Assembly (NCBI RefSeq): GCF_016583785.1
Contig: NZ_NRRU01000018.1
Location: 1 to 60,481 of the forward strand
Direction of reading: 5' to 3'
DNA length: 60,481 nucleotides
Origin: Rubrivivax gelatinosus
GTDB lineage: Bacteria > Pseudomonadota > Gammaproteobacteria > Burkholderiales > Burkholderiaceae_C
Of the stretch, positions 18,430 to 29,150 are shown piece by piece. Under the pieces are notes generated by a model. That model saw only the letters and a list, made by a program, of their open reading frames with translations. It did not search any database and was not told the DNA's origin. How positions within the stretch are numbered: position 1 is the stretch's first letter; each line of letters starts with the position of its first letter. The translations under genes and the position numbers were made by a program.

Positions 18430-19472
18430 CACGCGGCGGCGCCGTGTTTGTCGGCCTCGGAGGTGAAGGAGTCGGCGTAGAACTCGTCGGCCGGCAGGCC
18501 GCAGCGTTCGACGAAGTCGCGCTGCGCGGCTTCGACCATCGCCGGCGTGCCGCAGGCATAGACCTGGTGGCCCGACAGGTCCGGCCAGTCGGCCATCACC
18601 GCCTGGTGCACGAAGCCGGTGCGGCCACTCCAGCCGTCCTCGGCCGCGGGCTCGGACAGCACCGGCACGTAGCGCAGATGGGGCAGCGCGCCGGCGGCTT
18701 CCAGGCACCAGTCGTGGCGGTACAGGTCGGCGCGGCGGCGGCAGCCCCAGTACAGCAGCACCGGGCGCTCGATCTTCTCGTCGCGCATCTGCTCGACGAT
18801 CGCCTTCACCGGCGCAAACCCGGTCCCGCTGGCCAGCAGCACGATGGGCTTGGCGCTGTCGGTGCGCAGGAAGAAGCTGCCCAGCGGCCCTTCCAGGCGC
18901 AGGATCTCGCGCTCCTTCATCGCGCCGAAGACGTGGTCGGTGAAGCGGCCGCCGGGCATGTGGCGGATGTGCAGCTCGATCGCCGCCGGCTCGCCCAGGC
19001 GCTGCGGCGCGTTGGCGATGCTGTAGGCGCGGCGCAGGCCGTCGCGCAGGATGAACTCGACGTACTGGCCGGCGCGGTACTGCAGGTTCTGGTTGGCCGG
19101 CAGCTGCAGCCTCAGCACCGCGACGTCGGCCGCGGCGCGTTCGATCGTGAGCACGCGCACCGGCATCTTCAGCACCGGGAACTGGCCGGCCGCGGGCACG
19201 CCGCGGGCCTCGATGCTGCAGTCGGTCAGCGGCACCGCGCAGCAGCTCAGCATCAGCCCGGCGGCTTCGTCCTCGGGCGACAGCGCCTTCAGCTGGTGCG
19301 CGCCGTGGGTGACGCGGCCGTCGACCAGGCGGCACTTGCAGGCGCCGCAGGCGCCGTCGCGGCAGCCGTAGGGCAGGCCCACACCCTGGCGGATGGCCGC
19401 CGCGAGCACCGTCTCGTCGCGCTGGACCTCGAACTCGACCCCGGCGGGGTTGACCTGGACTCTGAAACTCAT
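18429..19472 (-). CDS. ferredoxin/FAD/NAD(P)H reductase, CDP-6-deoxy-3,4-glucoseen-reductase-like
   Basis: A 347-residue electron-transfer protein. The N-terminal plant-type ferredoxin domain binds [2Fe-2S] through C37-x4-C42-x2-C45 and a Cys at 77/78. An FAD domain follows (~100-200, RAYSIANAP as the FAD-binding RxYS motif), then an NAD(P)H domain (~205-330, LLASGTGFAPVKAIVEQM and YACGTPAMVEAAQRDF). The same architecture serves AscD-type reductases and the reductase halves of ring-hydroxylating oxygenases; no oxygenase partner is nearby, so the acceptor is unknown. It is divergent from the epimerase gene by 33 bases and followed by the coupled Bug gene. Confidence 0.9.
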   Translation of the reverse strand: MSFRVQVNPAGVEFEVQRDETVLAAAIRQGVGLPYGCRDGACGACKCRLVDGRVTHGAHQLKALSPEDEAAGLMLSCCAVPLTDCSIEARGVPAAGQFPVLKMPVRVLTIERAAADVAVLRLQLPANQNLQYRAGQYVEFILRDGLRRAYSIANAPQRLGEPAAIELHIRHMPGGRFTDHVFGAMKEREILRLEGPLGSFFLRTDSAKPIVLLASGTGFAPVKAIVEQMRDEKIERPVLLYWGCRRRADLYRHDWCLEAAGALPHLRYVPVLSEPAAEDGWSGRTGFVHQAVMADWPDLSGHQVYACGTPAMVEAAQRDFVERCGLPADEFYADSFTSEADKHGAAA

Positions 19473-19505
19473 GGCATCGGACGGCACGTAAACTAACCCG
19501 CCATT

Positions 19506-20393
19506 GTGCCCCCTCCCACCTTGCTGATCGTCGGCTGCGGCGATGTCGGCGTCCGCGTGCTCGAGCAGCTCGGCGGCCGCTGGCGCGTGCTGGCGCTGAC
19601 CTCTTCCCCCGAACGGCGCGCGGCCTTGCGCGCGCTCGGTGCCGTGCCGCTGGTCGGCGACCTCGACCGGCCGGCGACGCTGGGCCGGCTCGCGGGCCTG
19701 GCCGACAGGGTGCTGCATCTGGCGCCGCCGCCGGGGCAGGGCGACGACGACCCGCGCACCCGTGCGCTGCTGCAGGCGCTGGCGCGTTCCGGCCGGGTGC
19801 ACACGCTGGTCTACGCCAGCACCACGGGCGTCTACGGCGACGCCGGTGGCGCGCGTTTCGACGAGACGCGCGCCGTCGCGCCGGCCACCGACCGTGCCCG
19901 TCGCCGCGTCGACGCCGAGCAGCAGATCAGGCGTTATGGGCGGCGTCACGGCGTGCGGGTCGCCATCCTGCGTGTGCCCGGCATCTACGCGGCCGACCGT
20001 GCCGGCGGCGACCCGCGCGAGCGCGTGCGCCGCGGCAGCCCGGTGCTGGCGGCGCCGCACGACCCCTACACCAACCATATCCACGCCGACGATCTGGCGC
20101 GCGCCTGCGTCGCCGCGCTCATGCGTGCCGCGCCGCAGCGCTGCTACCACGTCTGCGACGACACCGAGCTGACGATGGGGGCGTACTACGAACTGGTTGC
20201 CAGTCTCGCCGGCCTGCCGCCGCCGCCGCGTGTGTCGATCGAGGAGGCGCGGCGCACGCTGGGGCCGATGACGCTGAGCTTCATGGGCGAGTCGCGCCGG
20301 CTGGTGAACACGCGGCTCAAGCGCGAGCTGCGTCTCGTGCTGCGCTATCCGAGCGTCGTCGAGGGTCTGGCCCCCTGGCGGCCGGCCCCCTAG
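19506..20393 (+). CDS. NAD(P)-dependent epimerase/dehydratase-like (extended SDR)
   Basis: A 295-residue Rossmann protein. VGCGDVGVRVLEQL is the glycine-rich dinucleotide loop (8-21) and LVYASTTGVYGD carries the SDR Ser/Thr-Tyr strand, but the canonical YxxxK pair is not evident, as in the YeeZ-like subfamily, whose members are poorly characterised. The start is GTG at 19506; TAAACT at 19489-19494 may be a -10. Its TAG stop shares the palindrome CTAG with the stop of the convergent rhomboid gene. Confidence 0.82.
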   Translation: MPPPTLLIVGCGDVGVRVLEQLGGRWRVLALTSSPERRAALRALGAVPLVGDLDRPATLGRLAGLADRVLHLAPPPGQGDDDPRTRALLQALARSGRVHTLVYASTTGVYGDAGGARFDETRAVAPATDRARRRVDAEQQIRRYGRRHGVRVAILRVPGIYAADRAGGDPRERVRRGSPVLAAPHDPYTNHIHADDLARACVAALMRAAPQRCYHVCDDTELTMGAYYELVASLAGLPPPPRVSIEEARRTLGPMTLSFMGESRRLVNTRLKRELRLVLRYPSVVEGLAPWRPAP

Positions 20394-20980
20394 CGCCGGC
20401 GGCTGCCGAAGGGCGGCTGGCGCCGCCAGTAGCGGATCATCAGGAAGCCGCCGACCATGCCGCCCAGGTGGGCGAAGTGGGCGATGTCGCCGCGGTCCAT
20501 GAAACCCAGCAGCAGTTCGAGCGCGCCGAAGACGATGACGAAGGTGCGCGCCTTCATCGGGATCGGCGGGATCAGCAGCATCACCTGCCGGTTCGGGAAC
20601 AGCATGCCGAAGGCCAGCAGCAGCGCGAACAGCGCACCCGACGCGCCCAGCGTCGGGTTGTTCGAGCCGGTGAGCGCGGTCATCGCCATCTGCGCCGCCG
20701 CCGCCGCCAGCGCGCCGGCGAGCAGGAACTGCAGGTAGCGGCGCTGGCCCCACAGGCGTTCGAGCTCGGCGCCGAACATCCACAGCCCCAGCATGTTGAA
20801 GAACAGGTGGAACAGCCCGCCGTGCAGGAAGGCGTAGGTCACGAGCTGCCAGGGCCAGAACATCCCGCTGCCCGGCGGCCAGAGCGCGAACCACAGCGTC
20901 AAGGGCACGAAGAACTGCAGGCAGAAGACCGCCGTGCAGATCAGCATCAGCGTCTTGGTGACCGGTGGAAGCGGCGGCAT
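20390..20980 (-). CDS. rhomboid-family intramembrane serine protease
   Basis: A 196-residue, six-helix membrane protein. The catalytic dyad fits S114 in GASGALFAL and H171 in AHFAHLGGMVGG; HGGLFHLFFNM (53-63) supplies the conserved His/Asn of helix 2. It cleaves transmembrane substrates in the inner membrane; targets are unknown. The start at 20980 is chosen because upstream in-frame codons run into the tRNA gene. The Arg-rich C-terminus (RRQPPFGSRRR) is cytoplasmic. Confidence 0.93.
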   Translation of the reverse strand: MPPLPPVTKTLMLICTAVFCLQFFVPLTLWFALWPPGSGMFWPWQLVTYAFLHGGLFHLFFNMLGLWMFGAELERLWGQRRYLQFLLAGALAAAAAQMAMTALTGSNNPTLGASGALFALLLAFGMLFPNRQVMLLIPPIPMKARTFVIVFGALELLLGFMDRGDIAHFAHLGGMVGGFLMIRYWRRQPPFGSRRR

Positions 20981-21026
20981 GGATCGGGCCGAGGCGCGGG
21001 TAGCCCGGCAATGCTGTCGGGAGGGA

Positions 21027-21111
21027 TGGTGCCCGCGGCCAGACTCGAACTGGCACGCCTTGCGGCGGCGGATTTTGAATCCGCTACGTCTACCGATTTC
21101 GTCACGCGGGC
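21027..21111 (-). tRNA. tRNA-Leu (anticodon CAA)
   Basis: On the minus strand: acceptor GCCCGCG pairs with CGCGGGC, discriminator A, encoded CCA. Anticodon stem GCGGA/TCCGC with loop TTCAAAA gives CAA (codon UUG). The long variable arm makes it class II (85 nt), and the T arm has GTTCGAGTC. Confidence 0.96.
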
Positions 21112-21220
21112 GGTGACGGACGGCCGTCAGGCACGCCCGGAGGTCCAAACGATTATGTCATGCGACTTCCGCGCGGCCTCCTGCCGGCGCTGCCACAATG
21201 CCGTACGAGGAGCGATGACG

Positions 21221-22141
21221 ATGGATCAAGCGGCCGCACCGGCCTACCCGACACTCGAGGAAACGATCGGCCGCACGCCGCTCGTGCGCCTGCAGCGCCT
21301 GCCCGGCGCCGACAACGCCGCCCGCGGCAACCTCGTGCTCGGCAAGCTCGAAGGCAACAACCCCGCCGGCTCGGTCAAGGACCGCCCGGCGATCAGCATG
21401 ATCCGCCGCGCCGAGGAGCGTGGCGAGATCAAGCCCGGCGACACGCTGATCGAGGCGACCTCGGGCAACACCGGCATCGCGCTGGCGATGGCCGCGGCGA
21501 TCCGCGGCTACCGCCTCGTGCTGATCATGCCGGAGGACCTGTCGATCGAACGTGCGCAGACGATGAAGGCCTTCGGCGCCGAACTCATCCTGACGCCGCG
21601 CTCCGGCGGCATGGAGTACGCCCGCGACCTGGCCGAACGCCTGCAGCGCGACGGCAAGGGCAGGGTCCTCGACCAGTTCGCCAACGCCGACAACCCGCGC
21701 GTGCACTACGAGAGCACCGGCCCCGAACTGTGGGAGCAGACCGGCGGGCGCATCACCCATTTCGTCAGCGCGATGGGCACCACCGGCACGATCACTGGCG
21801 TCTCGCGCTATCTGAAGGAGCGCAACCCGGCGGTGCGCATCGTCGGCGCGCAGCCGGCCGAAGGCTCGCGCATCCCCGGCATCCGCAAGTGGCCCGAGGC
21901 CTACATGCCCAAGATCTACGACCCGCGCGCCGTCGACGAGACCGTGCTCGTCAGCCAGGCCGACGCCGAGGACATGGCGCGGCGTCTGGCGCGCGAGGAA
22001 GGGCTGTTCGCCGGCATCTCCGCGGCCGGCGCCTGCTGGGTCGCGCTGCAGATCGCGCGCACGGTCGAGAACGCGACGATCGTCTTCGTCGTCTGCGACC
22101 GCGGCGACCGCTACCTGTCCACCGGCGTCTTCCCCGCCTGA
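21221..22141 (+). CDS. cysM: cysteine synthase B (O-acetylserine sulfhydrylase)
   Basis: PLP enzyme making cysteine from O-acetylserine and sulfide or thiosulfate. The 306-residue protein has the Schiff-base lysine K53 in NNPAGSVKDRPA, the phosphate/substrate loop EATSGNTGIALAMAAA, and the CysM-type MPEDLSIERAQTMKAFGAELILT; GTTGTITG binds the PLP phosphate. The start at 21221 is favoured by ACGAGGAG eight bases upstream; the ATG at 21215 is too close to it. Confidence 0.95.
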   Translation: MDQAAAPAYPTLEETIGRTPLVRLQRLPGADNAARGNLVLGKLEGNNPAGSVKDRPAISMIRRAEERGEIKPGDTLIEATSGNTGIALAMAAAIRGYRLVLIMPEDLSIERAQTMKAFGAELILTPRSGGMEYARDLAERLQRDGKGRVLDQFANADNPRVHYESTGPELWEQTGGRITHFVSAMGTTGTITGVSRYLKERNPAVRIVGAQPAEGSRIPGIRKWPEAYMPKIYDPRAVDETVLVSQADAEDMARRLAREEGLFAGISAAGACWVALQIARTVENATIVFVVCDRGDRYLSTGVFPA

Positions 22142-22149
22142 ACCCGGCC

Positions 22150-22707
22150 GTGGACGAAGAGGCCTGTTTCTGCCTGCGCTGCGGCAGCGCGCTCGCCTGG
22201 CTGACGCTGGACGAGGACGGCGGCCCCAAGAGCCGCCGCCGCTGCCCGGCCTGCGGCTGGACGCATTGGAACAACCCGACGCCGGTGCTGGCGGCGATCG
22301 TCGAATGTGCCGACCGCGGCGGGCGCCTGCTGCTGGCGCGCAACGCCGCCTGGTCCGGGCGCCTGTTCGCGCTGATCACCGGTTTCATGGAAGCCGGCGA
22401 GAGCGCCCAGGACGGCATCCGGCGCGAGGTCGCCGAAGAGACTGGCCTCGAAGTGCAGAGCCTGGACCTGGTCGGTGTCTACGACTTTCAGCGCATGAAC
22501 CAGGTCATCATCGCCTGGCATGCGCTGGCGCGCGGGGAGATCCGGCTGTCGCCCGAACTGGCCGAATACCGGCTGTTCGAACCGTCCGAAGTGCGCTGCT
22601 GGCCGGCCGGGACGGGTTACGCGCTGGCCGACTGGCTGCGTTCGCGCGGCCACGAGCCGGTCTTCATCGATTGGCCGCCGCGCGAGCCGGCGGCTCCCGC
22701 CGCCTAG
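22150..22707 (+). CDS. zinc-ribbon NUDIX hydrolase (NudC-like)
   Basis: A 185-residue protein with an N-terminal zinc ribbon (C8, C11, C32, C35) followed by a NUDIX domain; the box GFMEAGESAQDGIRREVAEE with TGLEV occupies 79-103. The ribbon-plus-NUDIX order recalls NudC (NAD/decapping), but the protein lacks the large N-terminal NudC domain and its SQPWPFPxS motif is not seen, so the substrate is uncertain. The start is GTG at 22150, nine bases after the cysM stop; the TAG stop is reused in the tusA -10 hexamer. Confidence 0.85.
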   Translation: MDEEACFCLRCGSALAWLTLDEDGGPKSRRRCPACGWTHWNNPTPVLAAIVECADRGGRLLLARNAAWSGRLFALITGFMEAGESAQDGIRREVAEETGLEVQSLDLVGVYDFQRMNQVIIAWHALARGEIRLSPELAEYRLFEPSEVRCWPAGTGYALADWLRSRGHEPVFIDWPPREPAAPAA

Positions 22708-22710
22708 AAT
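22705..22710 (+). promoter_or_regulatory. TAGAAT, 8 nt before tusA; its TAG is the NUDIX stop
   Basis: The hexamer begins with the TAG stop codon of the preceding gene and is followed by CCGCCACG and the ATG at 22719. Confidence 0.5.
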
Positions 22711-22718
22711 CCGCCACG

Positions 22719-22955
22719 ATGGACGCCCTGCCTTTCGACAAGGAACTCGACACCCGCGGCTTGAACTGCCCGCTGCCCATCCTGAAGGCCAAGAAGGCGC
22801 TGGCCCTGATGACCAGCGGCGAGGTTCTGAAGGTGGTCGCGACCGACCCGGGTTCGATGCGCGACTTCCAGGCCTTCTCGCGCCAGACCGGCAACGAACT
22901 CGTCGACCAGCACGCCGACGGCGCCGAGTTCGTGCACTGGCTGCGGCGGCGCTGA
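22719..22955 (+). CDS. tusA: TusA/SirA-family sulfur-carrier protein
   Basis: A 78-residue protein of the TusA fold with the active C17 in CPLP (NCPLPILKAKKAL). TusA relays persulfide sulfur from IscS for tRNA 2-thiolation and other pathways. The small size and LDTRGLNCPLP start are family-typical. Encoded after cysM and the NUDIX gene; sulfur metabolism is a shared theme with cysM, though each has its own start signal. Confidence 0.92.
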   Translation: MDALPFDKELDTRGLNCPLPILKAKKALALMTSGEVLKVVATDPGSMRDFQAFSRQTGNELVDQHADGAEFVHWLRRR

Positions 22956-22968
22956 GGCCGCCGGGTCT

Positions 22969-23835
<867 letters not shown>

Positions 23836-23921
23836 TTAGTTACATAGAATGGGTTGATTCGAATTCATTGTGGCACGCGATCCCATGCGTCAGATGGCGT
23901 GATGTCAGTGCCTGTTTCCGC

Positions 23922-24896
23922 ATGGAAGTGCTGATCGTCGAGCCGCTGGAACCGCGTGCGCTCGACTGGCTCGGCAAGCGGCGTGCCATCCACGTCGACC
24001 CCAGCCTCGCGAGCGACCCGCGCCGTTTCGAGGCGCTGCTGGCGAACGCGCGTGGCATCGTCGTGCCGCCGACGATGCGGCTGGATGCGCGCATGCTGCT
24101 CGCGGCACCGGCGCTGCGCGCCGTCTGCCGGCTCGAGGGCGGGCCCGGCAACATCGACCTGCTCGCTTGCGAAAGTGCCGGCATCGCCGTGGTGCAGCCG
24201 GCCGGAGCCGGTGCCGTGGCCGAAGCCGAGTTCGCGACCGCCGCGATGCTGCAGCTGCTGCGCCGCGTGCCGGTGCACGAAGGCGAGGGCGTCTACGTCG
24301 GGCGCGAGCTGTCGGCATCGACCGTGGGCATCGTCGGCATGTCGCCGACGGCCCGGCTGCTGGCGCAGCTGGCCGGCGGGTTCGGCGCCCGGGTCGTCGG
24401 CTACGACCCGGCGCTGCACGCCTCGGACAGCGGCTGGCGCCAGACCGGCATCCGCCCGGTGCCGCTGGCTGAACTCTTCGAGTCCTGCGACGTCGTCGTC
24501 GTGCTGCTGGCCTACTACTCGCGTTACCACGGCCTGCTGGGCGAACGCCTGCTCGAAGCCTGCAAGGCCGACCAGGTGCTGGTCTGCCTGTCGCCGTCCT
24601 CGGTCTTCGACGAGGAGGCGCTGGCTGCCGCGCTCGGCAGCGGGCGCCTCGCAGCGGCCTGGTTCGACCGCATCGAGCCCGGCTGGCTGGACCCCGGGCG
24701 TGCGCTGTGCGGCATCGACACGCTGCACGTGACGCCGCGGCTGGCGCCGTCGACACGCGAGTCGCGTGCGCGCGGCGCCTGGGCGCTGGTGCGCCGGCTG
24801 GACGCGCTGCTCGGCGCGCCGCCCGCCGACGCCGCGTTCACCGAGACGGTGCCAAGCGCGCTCTTTGGTCCTGGAGGCGATCCAGAGCTTGCGTGA
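23922..24896 (+). CDS. D-isomer 2-hydroxyacid dehydrogenase-like protein
   Basis: A 324-residue protein resembling phosphoglycerate/hydroxyacid dehydrogenases. [31 protein letters not shown] is a Rossmann segment, but the usual GxGxxG is replaced by [23 protein letters not shown] parallels the 'N-ARG..D..AL' strand, and [14 protein letters not shown] stands where the catalytic histidine motif (TPHxA) would be, with Arg for His. The weak glycine loop and missing His suggest a catalytically altered or inactive relative. The start at 23922 is the first ATG giving a family-like strand (MEVLIVEP). Its 3' end overlaps valS tail to tail by 59 bases. Confidence 0.7.
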   Translation: MEVLIVEPLEPRALDWLGKRRAIHVDPSLASDPRRFEALLANARGIVVPPTMRLDARMLLAAPALRAVCRLEGGPGNIDLLACESAGIAVVQPAGAGAVAEAEFATAAMLQLLRRVPVHEGEGVYVGRELSASTVGIVGMSPTARLLAQLAGGFGARVVGYDPALHASDSGWRQTGIRPVPLAELFESCDVVVVLLAYYSRYHGLLGERLLEACKADQVLVCLSPSSVFDEEALAAALGSGRLAAAWFDRIEPGWLDPGRALCGIDTLHVTPRLAPSTRESRARGAWALVRRLDALLGAPPADAAFTETVPSALFGPGGDPELA

Positions 24897-27672
24897 AGCC
24901 GTCCAGCCGCGCCTGCTCCTGCTGCACCACGGCTGCCGGCGCGCGCGCGACGAAGCTCTCGTTGGCGAGCTTGGCGCGCGCCTTCGTGATCTCGCCTTCC
25001 AGGCGCGCGATCTCCTTGCCCAGGCGCGCGAGTTCGGCCTCGACGTCGATCTCGACGTGCAGCGCCAGCCGCAGCCCGCCGCCCAGCGCCACCGGCGCGG
25101 TCTGGGTCGCGGCGGCGAAGGCGGCGTCGTCGGCCGGGGCGCGCACCTCGGCCACGCGCGCCAGAGCCTTCAGCAGCGGCGCGGCCTGCTCGACGAAAGC
25201 GGCGTCGCCGAAGGCGATGAGCGGCACGCGTTCCGAAGCTGACAGGTTCATCTCGCTGCGCAGGTTGCGCACGACACCGACCACGGCCTTGAGCCGGCCG
25301 ACCCAGTCCTCGGCGGCGGCGTCGATCTTCTCCGGCTGCGCGACCGGGTAGGGCGCGGTGACGATGGTCTCGGCGACCTTGCGCCGGGCCACCGGCGCCA
25401 CCGTCTCCCAGAGTTCGGCGGTGATGAAGGGCGCGAGCGGGTGCAGCAGGCGCAGCACGGTCTCGAGCACGCGGATCAGCGTGCGCCGCGTCGCGCGCTG
25501 CGCGGCCGCGTCGCCCTGGGCGATCTGCACCTTGGCGATCTCGAGGTACCAGTCGCAGTACTCGTCCCAGACGAAGGCGTAGATCGTGTTCGCGACGTTG
25601 TCCAGCCGGTACTCGGCGAAGCCCTGGGCGACGGCCTGCTCGACACGCTGCAGCTGGCTCGTGATCCAGCGGTCGGCCGGCGAGAACACCATGTGCGTGC
25701 TGCAGTCGCCGCTGGCACAGGCGGCATCGGCGGCGGCGTCCAGGCCGCAGTCCTGGCCTTCGCAGTTCATCAGCACGAAACGCGTGGCGTTCCAGAGCTT
25801 GTTGCAGAAGTTGCGGTAACCCTCGCAGCGCTTGGAGTCGAAGTTGATGTTGCGCCCCAGGCTGGCGTAGCTCGCCATCGTGAAACGCAGCGCGTCGGCG
25901 CCGAAGCCGGGGATGCCGGCCGGGAACTCCTTCTCGGTCTCCTTGCGCACGCGCGGCGCGGTCTCGGGGCGGCGCAGGCCGGTGGTGCGTTTGTCCAGCA
26001 GCGCCGGCAGCTCGATGCCGTCGATCAGGTCGACCGGGTCGAGCACGTTGCCTTCGCTCTTGCTCATCTTCTTGCCCTGCGCGTCGCGCACCAGGCCGTG
26101 GATGTAGACGTCGCGGAACGGCACCTTGCCGGTGAAGTGCGTCGTCATCATGATCATCCGGGCGACCCAGAAGAAGATGATGTCGAAGCCGGTCACGAGC
26201 ACCGACGACGGCAGGAACAGGTCCTGCTCGACGGTCTTCTCGGGCCAGCCCAGCGTCGAGAACGGCACCAGCGCCGACGAGTACCAGGTGTCGAGCACGT
26301 CTTCGTCGCGCTTCAGTTCACCGGTGTAGCCGGCGGCTGCGGCGCGCGCGCGCGCTTCGTCCTCGCTGCGTGCAACGAAGAGTTCGCCGCCCGTGCCGTA
26401 CCAGGCCGGGATCTGGTGGCCCCACCAGAGCTGGCGGCTGATGCACCAGTCCTGGATGTTGTTCATCCAGTGGTTGTAGGTGTTGACCCACTGTTCCGGC
26501 ACGAAACGCACCTGGCCCGAGGACACGGCGTCGATCGCCTTGGCGGCGATGCTCTTGCCGTCGGCGCCGGGCTTGTTGACGGCGACGAACCACTGGTCGG
26601 TCAGCATCGGCTCGACGATCTGGCCGGTGCGTTCGCAGCGCGGCACCATCAGGCGGTGCTTCTTGGTCTCGACCAGCAGGCCGAGCGCGTCGAGGTCGGC
26701 GACGATGCGTTTGCGCGCCTCGAAGCGGTCCAGGCCGCGGTAGGCCTCGGGGGCGTTGTCGTTGATCGTCGCCTGGAGCGTCAGCACGCCGATCGAGGGC
26801 AGGCCGTGGCGCTGGCCGACGGCGTAGTCGTTGGCGTCGTGCGCCGGCGTCACCTTGACGACGCCGGTGCCGAACTCGCGGTCGACGTAGGCGTCGGCGA
26901 TGACGGGAATCGTGCGTTCGGCGAGCGGCAGCTTGACGCGCTTGCCGATCAGCGCCGTGTAGCGCTCGTCCTCCGGGTGCACCATCACCGCGGTGTCGCC
27001 GAGCATGGTCTCGGGCCGCGTCGTCGCGACGACCAGGCTGCCCGAGCCGTCTTCCAGCGGGTAGCGGATGTGCCAGAGGAAACCGTCTTCCTCTTCGCTG
27101 GCGACTTCCAGGTCCGAGACCGCCGACTGCAGCACCGGGTCCCAGCTGACCAGGCGCTGGCCGCGGTAGATCAGGCCTTCGTCATAAAGGCGCACGAAGG
27201 TCTCGGTGACGACGCGCGAGAGCTTGTCGTCCATCGTGAAGTACTCGTGGTCCCAGCTGACGCTGTCGCCCAGGCGGCGCATCTGGCGCGTGATCGTCGC
27301 GCCCGAGCTCTTCTTCCAGTCCCAGACGCGGGCGACGAAGTTCTTGCGGCCGAGTTCGTGGCGCGACTGGCCGGCTTCCTGCAGCTGGCGCTCGACGACG
27401 ATCTGCGTGGCGATGCCGGCGTGGTCGGTGCCGGGCACCCAGAGCGTGTTGTCGCCGCGCATCCGGTGGTAGCGCGTCAGCGAGTCCATGATCGTCTGGT
27501 TGAACGCGTGCCCCATGTGCAGCGTGCCGGTGACGTTGGGCGGCGGCAGCTGGATGCAGAACGAGGCCTTGGCAACGTCCAGCGTCGGCGCGTGCGCGCC
27601 GCTGGACTCCCAGACCGGGGCCCAGCGGGCTTCGATGGCGGCAGGTTCGAAGGACTTGGCGAGTTCGGACAT
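24838..27672 (-). CDS. valS: valyl-tRNA synthetase
   Basis: Class I synthetase, 944 residues. HMGH at 52-55 in [15 protein letters not shown], the editing (CP1) domain with [24 protein letters not shown] at 535-539 in [13 protein letters not shown], an anticodon-binding helical domain, and a C-terminal coiled coil (~880-940, [23 protein letters not shown]). Length is as expected. Divergent from the S41 protease gene; a TACAAT on this strand at 27739-27744 could be its -10. The open frame continues upstream for kilobases because of base composition; the ATG at 27672 is the family start. Confidence 0.97.
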   Translation of the reverse strand: MSELAKSFEPAAIEARWAPVWESSGAHAPTLDVAKASFCIQLPPPNVTGTLHMGHAFNQTIMDSLTRYHRMRGDNTLWVPGTDHAGIATQIVVERQLQEAGQSRHELGRKNFVARVWDWKKSSGATITRQMRRLGDSVSWDHEYFTMDDKLSRVVTETFVRLYDEGLIYRGQRLVSWDPVLQSAVSDLEVASEEEDGFLWHIRYPLEDGSGSLVVATTRPETMLGDTAVMVHPEDERYTALIGKRVKLPLAERTIPVIADAYVDREFGTGVVKVTPAHDANDYAVGQRHGLPSIGVLTLQATINDNAPEAYRGLDRFEARKRIVADLDALGLLVETKKHRLMVPRCERTGQIVEPMLTDQWFVAVNKPGADGKSIAAKAIDAVSSGQVRFVPEQWVNTYNHWMNNIQDWCISRQLWWGHQIPAWYGTGGELFVARSEDEARARAAAAGYTGELKRDEDVLDTWYSSALVPFSTLGWPEKTVEQDLFLPSSVLVTGFDIIFFWVARMIMMTTHFTGKVPFRDVYIHGLVRDAQGKKMSKSEGNVLDPVDLIDGIELPALLDKRTTGLRRPETAPRVRKETEKEFPAGIPGFGADALRFTMASYASLGRNINFDSKRCEGYRNFCNKLWNATRFVLMNCEGQDCGLDAAADAACASGDCSTHMVFSPADRWITSQLQRVEQAVAQGFAEYRLDNVANTIYAFVWDEYCDWYLEIAKVQIAQGDAAAQRATRRTLIRVLETVLRLLHPLAPFITAELWETVAPVARRKVAETIVTAPYPVAQPEKIDAAAEDWVGRLKAVVGVVRNLRSEMNLSASERVPLIAFGDAAFVEQAAPLLKALARVAEVRAPADDAAFAAATQTAPVALGGGLRLALHVEIDVEAELARLGKEIARLEGEITKARAKLANESFVARAPAAVVQQEQARLDGFTQALDRLQDQRARLAPSR

Positions 27673-27774
27673 GAGGCGCGTGGGGGATCTGCGTGCGCCC
27701 GTGAGGCACACCCGGCAGACGAATCGGAGAAGATCGGGATTGTAGGTTGCCACCCCCGGCCGGGAGACCGCCCC

Positions 27775-29133
27775 ATGACCTTGACCGCCTCGCCTCTGGC
27801 GCGTGCCCTGCGCCGCGCCGCCCTCGTCTTGCTGCCCGTCGTGCTCGCCGCCTGCGGTGGCAGCGGCGACGACGAGGGCGGCGGCGCCGCAGACTGCAGC
27901 GTGGCCTCGCGCCAGGTCTGGCTGCGCGACTACATGGCCGACTGGTACTTCTGGTACCGGATCTCGCCGCGCCCCGACCCGTCGGGCTATGCCAGCCTGG
28001 ACAGCTACTTCGACGCACTGCTCTACACCGGCACCAGCGCCGACTTCCCCGCCGACCGCTGGAGCTACTTCGACAGCACCGAGGACTTCAACCGCTTCTA
28101 CGGCGAAGGCCGCACGCTGGGCTACGGCGTCTCGGTCGCCGGCTTCGAGGTCGAGGGCGCTCCCGATCAGCCGCTGTACGTGCGCGCCGTCGAGCCCCAG
28201 TCCGACGCCGCCGCCCGCTGGGTCGTGCGCGGCGACGAGATCGTCTCGATCAACGGCGTCGCTGCCGCCGCGTTGATCAACGACGGCAGCTTTTCGGTGC
28301 TGACCGCCGCCAACGCCGGCCAGACGATGACGCTGGTGCTGCGCCGCGACGGCGCCACGCGCACGGTGACCGTCACCGCCACCGAATACGCGCTGACGCC
28401 GGTGCCGACGAGCAGCGTCGTCACCACCGCCGGCGGCCGCAAGCTCGGCTACGTCGTCGTCAAGGACATGATCTCGCAGGTGGGCACGCCGCTGGCGCAG
28501 GCCTTCGCCGGTTTCGCCAGCGCCGGCGTCGACGAGGTCGTGCTCGACCTGCGCTACAACGGCGGCGGCCTGGTGTCGGTGGCGACGACGGTCGGCTCCT
28601 ACGTCGCCGGCAGCGCCAAGTCGGGGCAGACCTTCGCCTCGCTGCTCTACAACGACCGCCACAGCGACCAGAACCAGAGCTTCCGCTTCCAGAGCCCGGC
28701 GTCGGCAGCCGGTGTCGCGCGCGTCTTCGTGCTCGTCGGCCCGCGCACCTGCTCGGCCAGCGAGCAGGTCATCAACGGGCTGCGCGGCGTCGGCGTCGAG
28801 GTCATCGCGATCGGCGACACCAGCTGCGGCAAGCCGGTGGGGTTCCTGCCCCAGGACGACGGCTGCGGCCGCACCTACAGCGTCGTCAACTTCGAGTCGG
28901 TGAACGCGCGCTACGAGGGCCGCTACTTCGACGGCTTCGCGCCGACCTGTGCCGTCGCCGAGGACTTCACCCAGCCGCTGGGTGCCGCCAGCGAGCCGCT
29001 GCTGGCCGCCGCGGCGAACTACGCCGACAGCGGTGCCTGCCCGGCCGTGGCCGGCGTGCGCGCGCTGTCCGTGCCGCGCAGCGGCTGGCGGAAACCGGAA
29101 CCCGGTGAACGCCGCGGCATGATCGCGCGCTGA
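27775..29133 (+). CDS. S41-family (C-terminal-processing type) peptidase lipoprotein
   Basis: A 452-residue exported lipoprotein: signal peptide with lipobox LAAC at 24-27 and a Gly/Asp-rich linker. An N-terminal helical segment ([20 protein letters not shown]) precedes a PDZ domain (about 105-205, [17 protein letters not shown]) and the S41 core: [25 protein letters not shown], and the catalytic-serine region [33 protein letters not shown], where the Ser and downstream Lys match the family dyad. It probably sits at the outer membrane facing the periplasm. Substrate unknown. Ten cysteine-rich positions late in the chain suggest disulfides. Confidence 0.9.
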   Translation: MTLTASPLARALRRAALVLLPVVLAACGGSGDDEGGGAADCSVASRQVWLRDYMADWYFWYRISPRPDPSGYASLDSYFDALLYTGTSADFPADRWSYFDSTEDFNRFYGEGRTLGYGVSVAGFEVEGAPDQPLYVRAVEPQSDAAARWVVRGDEIVSINGVAAAALINDGSFSVLTAANAGQTMTLVLRRDGATRTVTVTATEYALTPVPTSSVVTTAGGRKLGYVVVKDMISQVGTPLAQAFAGFASAGVDEVVLDLRYNGGGLVSVATTVGSYVAGSAKSGQTFASLLYNDRHSDQNQSFRFQSPASAAGVARVFVLVGPRTCSASEQVINGLRGVGVEVIAIGDTSCGKPVGFLPQDDGCGRTYSVVNFESVNARYEGRYFDGFAPTCAVAEDFTQPLGAASEPLLAAAANYADSGACPAVAGVRALSVPRSGWRKPEPGERRGMIAR

Positions 29134-29150
29134 AGCGCCCGGCGGGCGGT

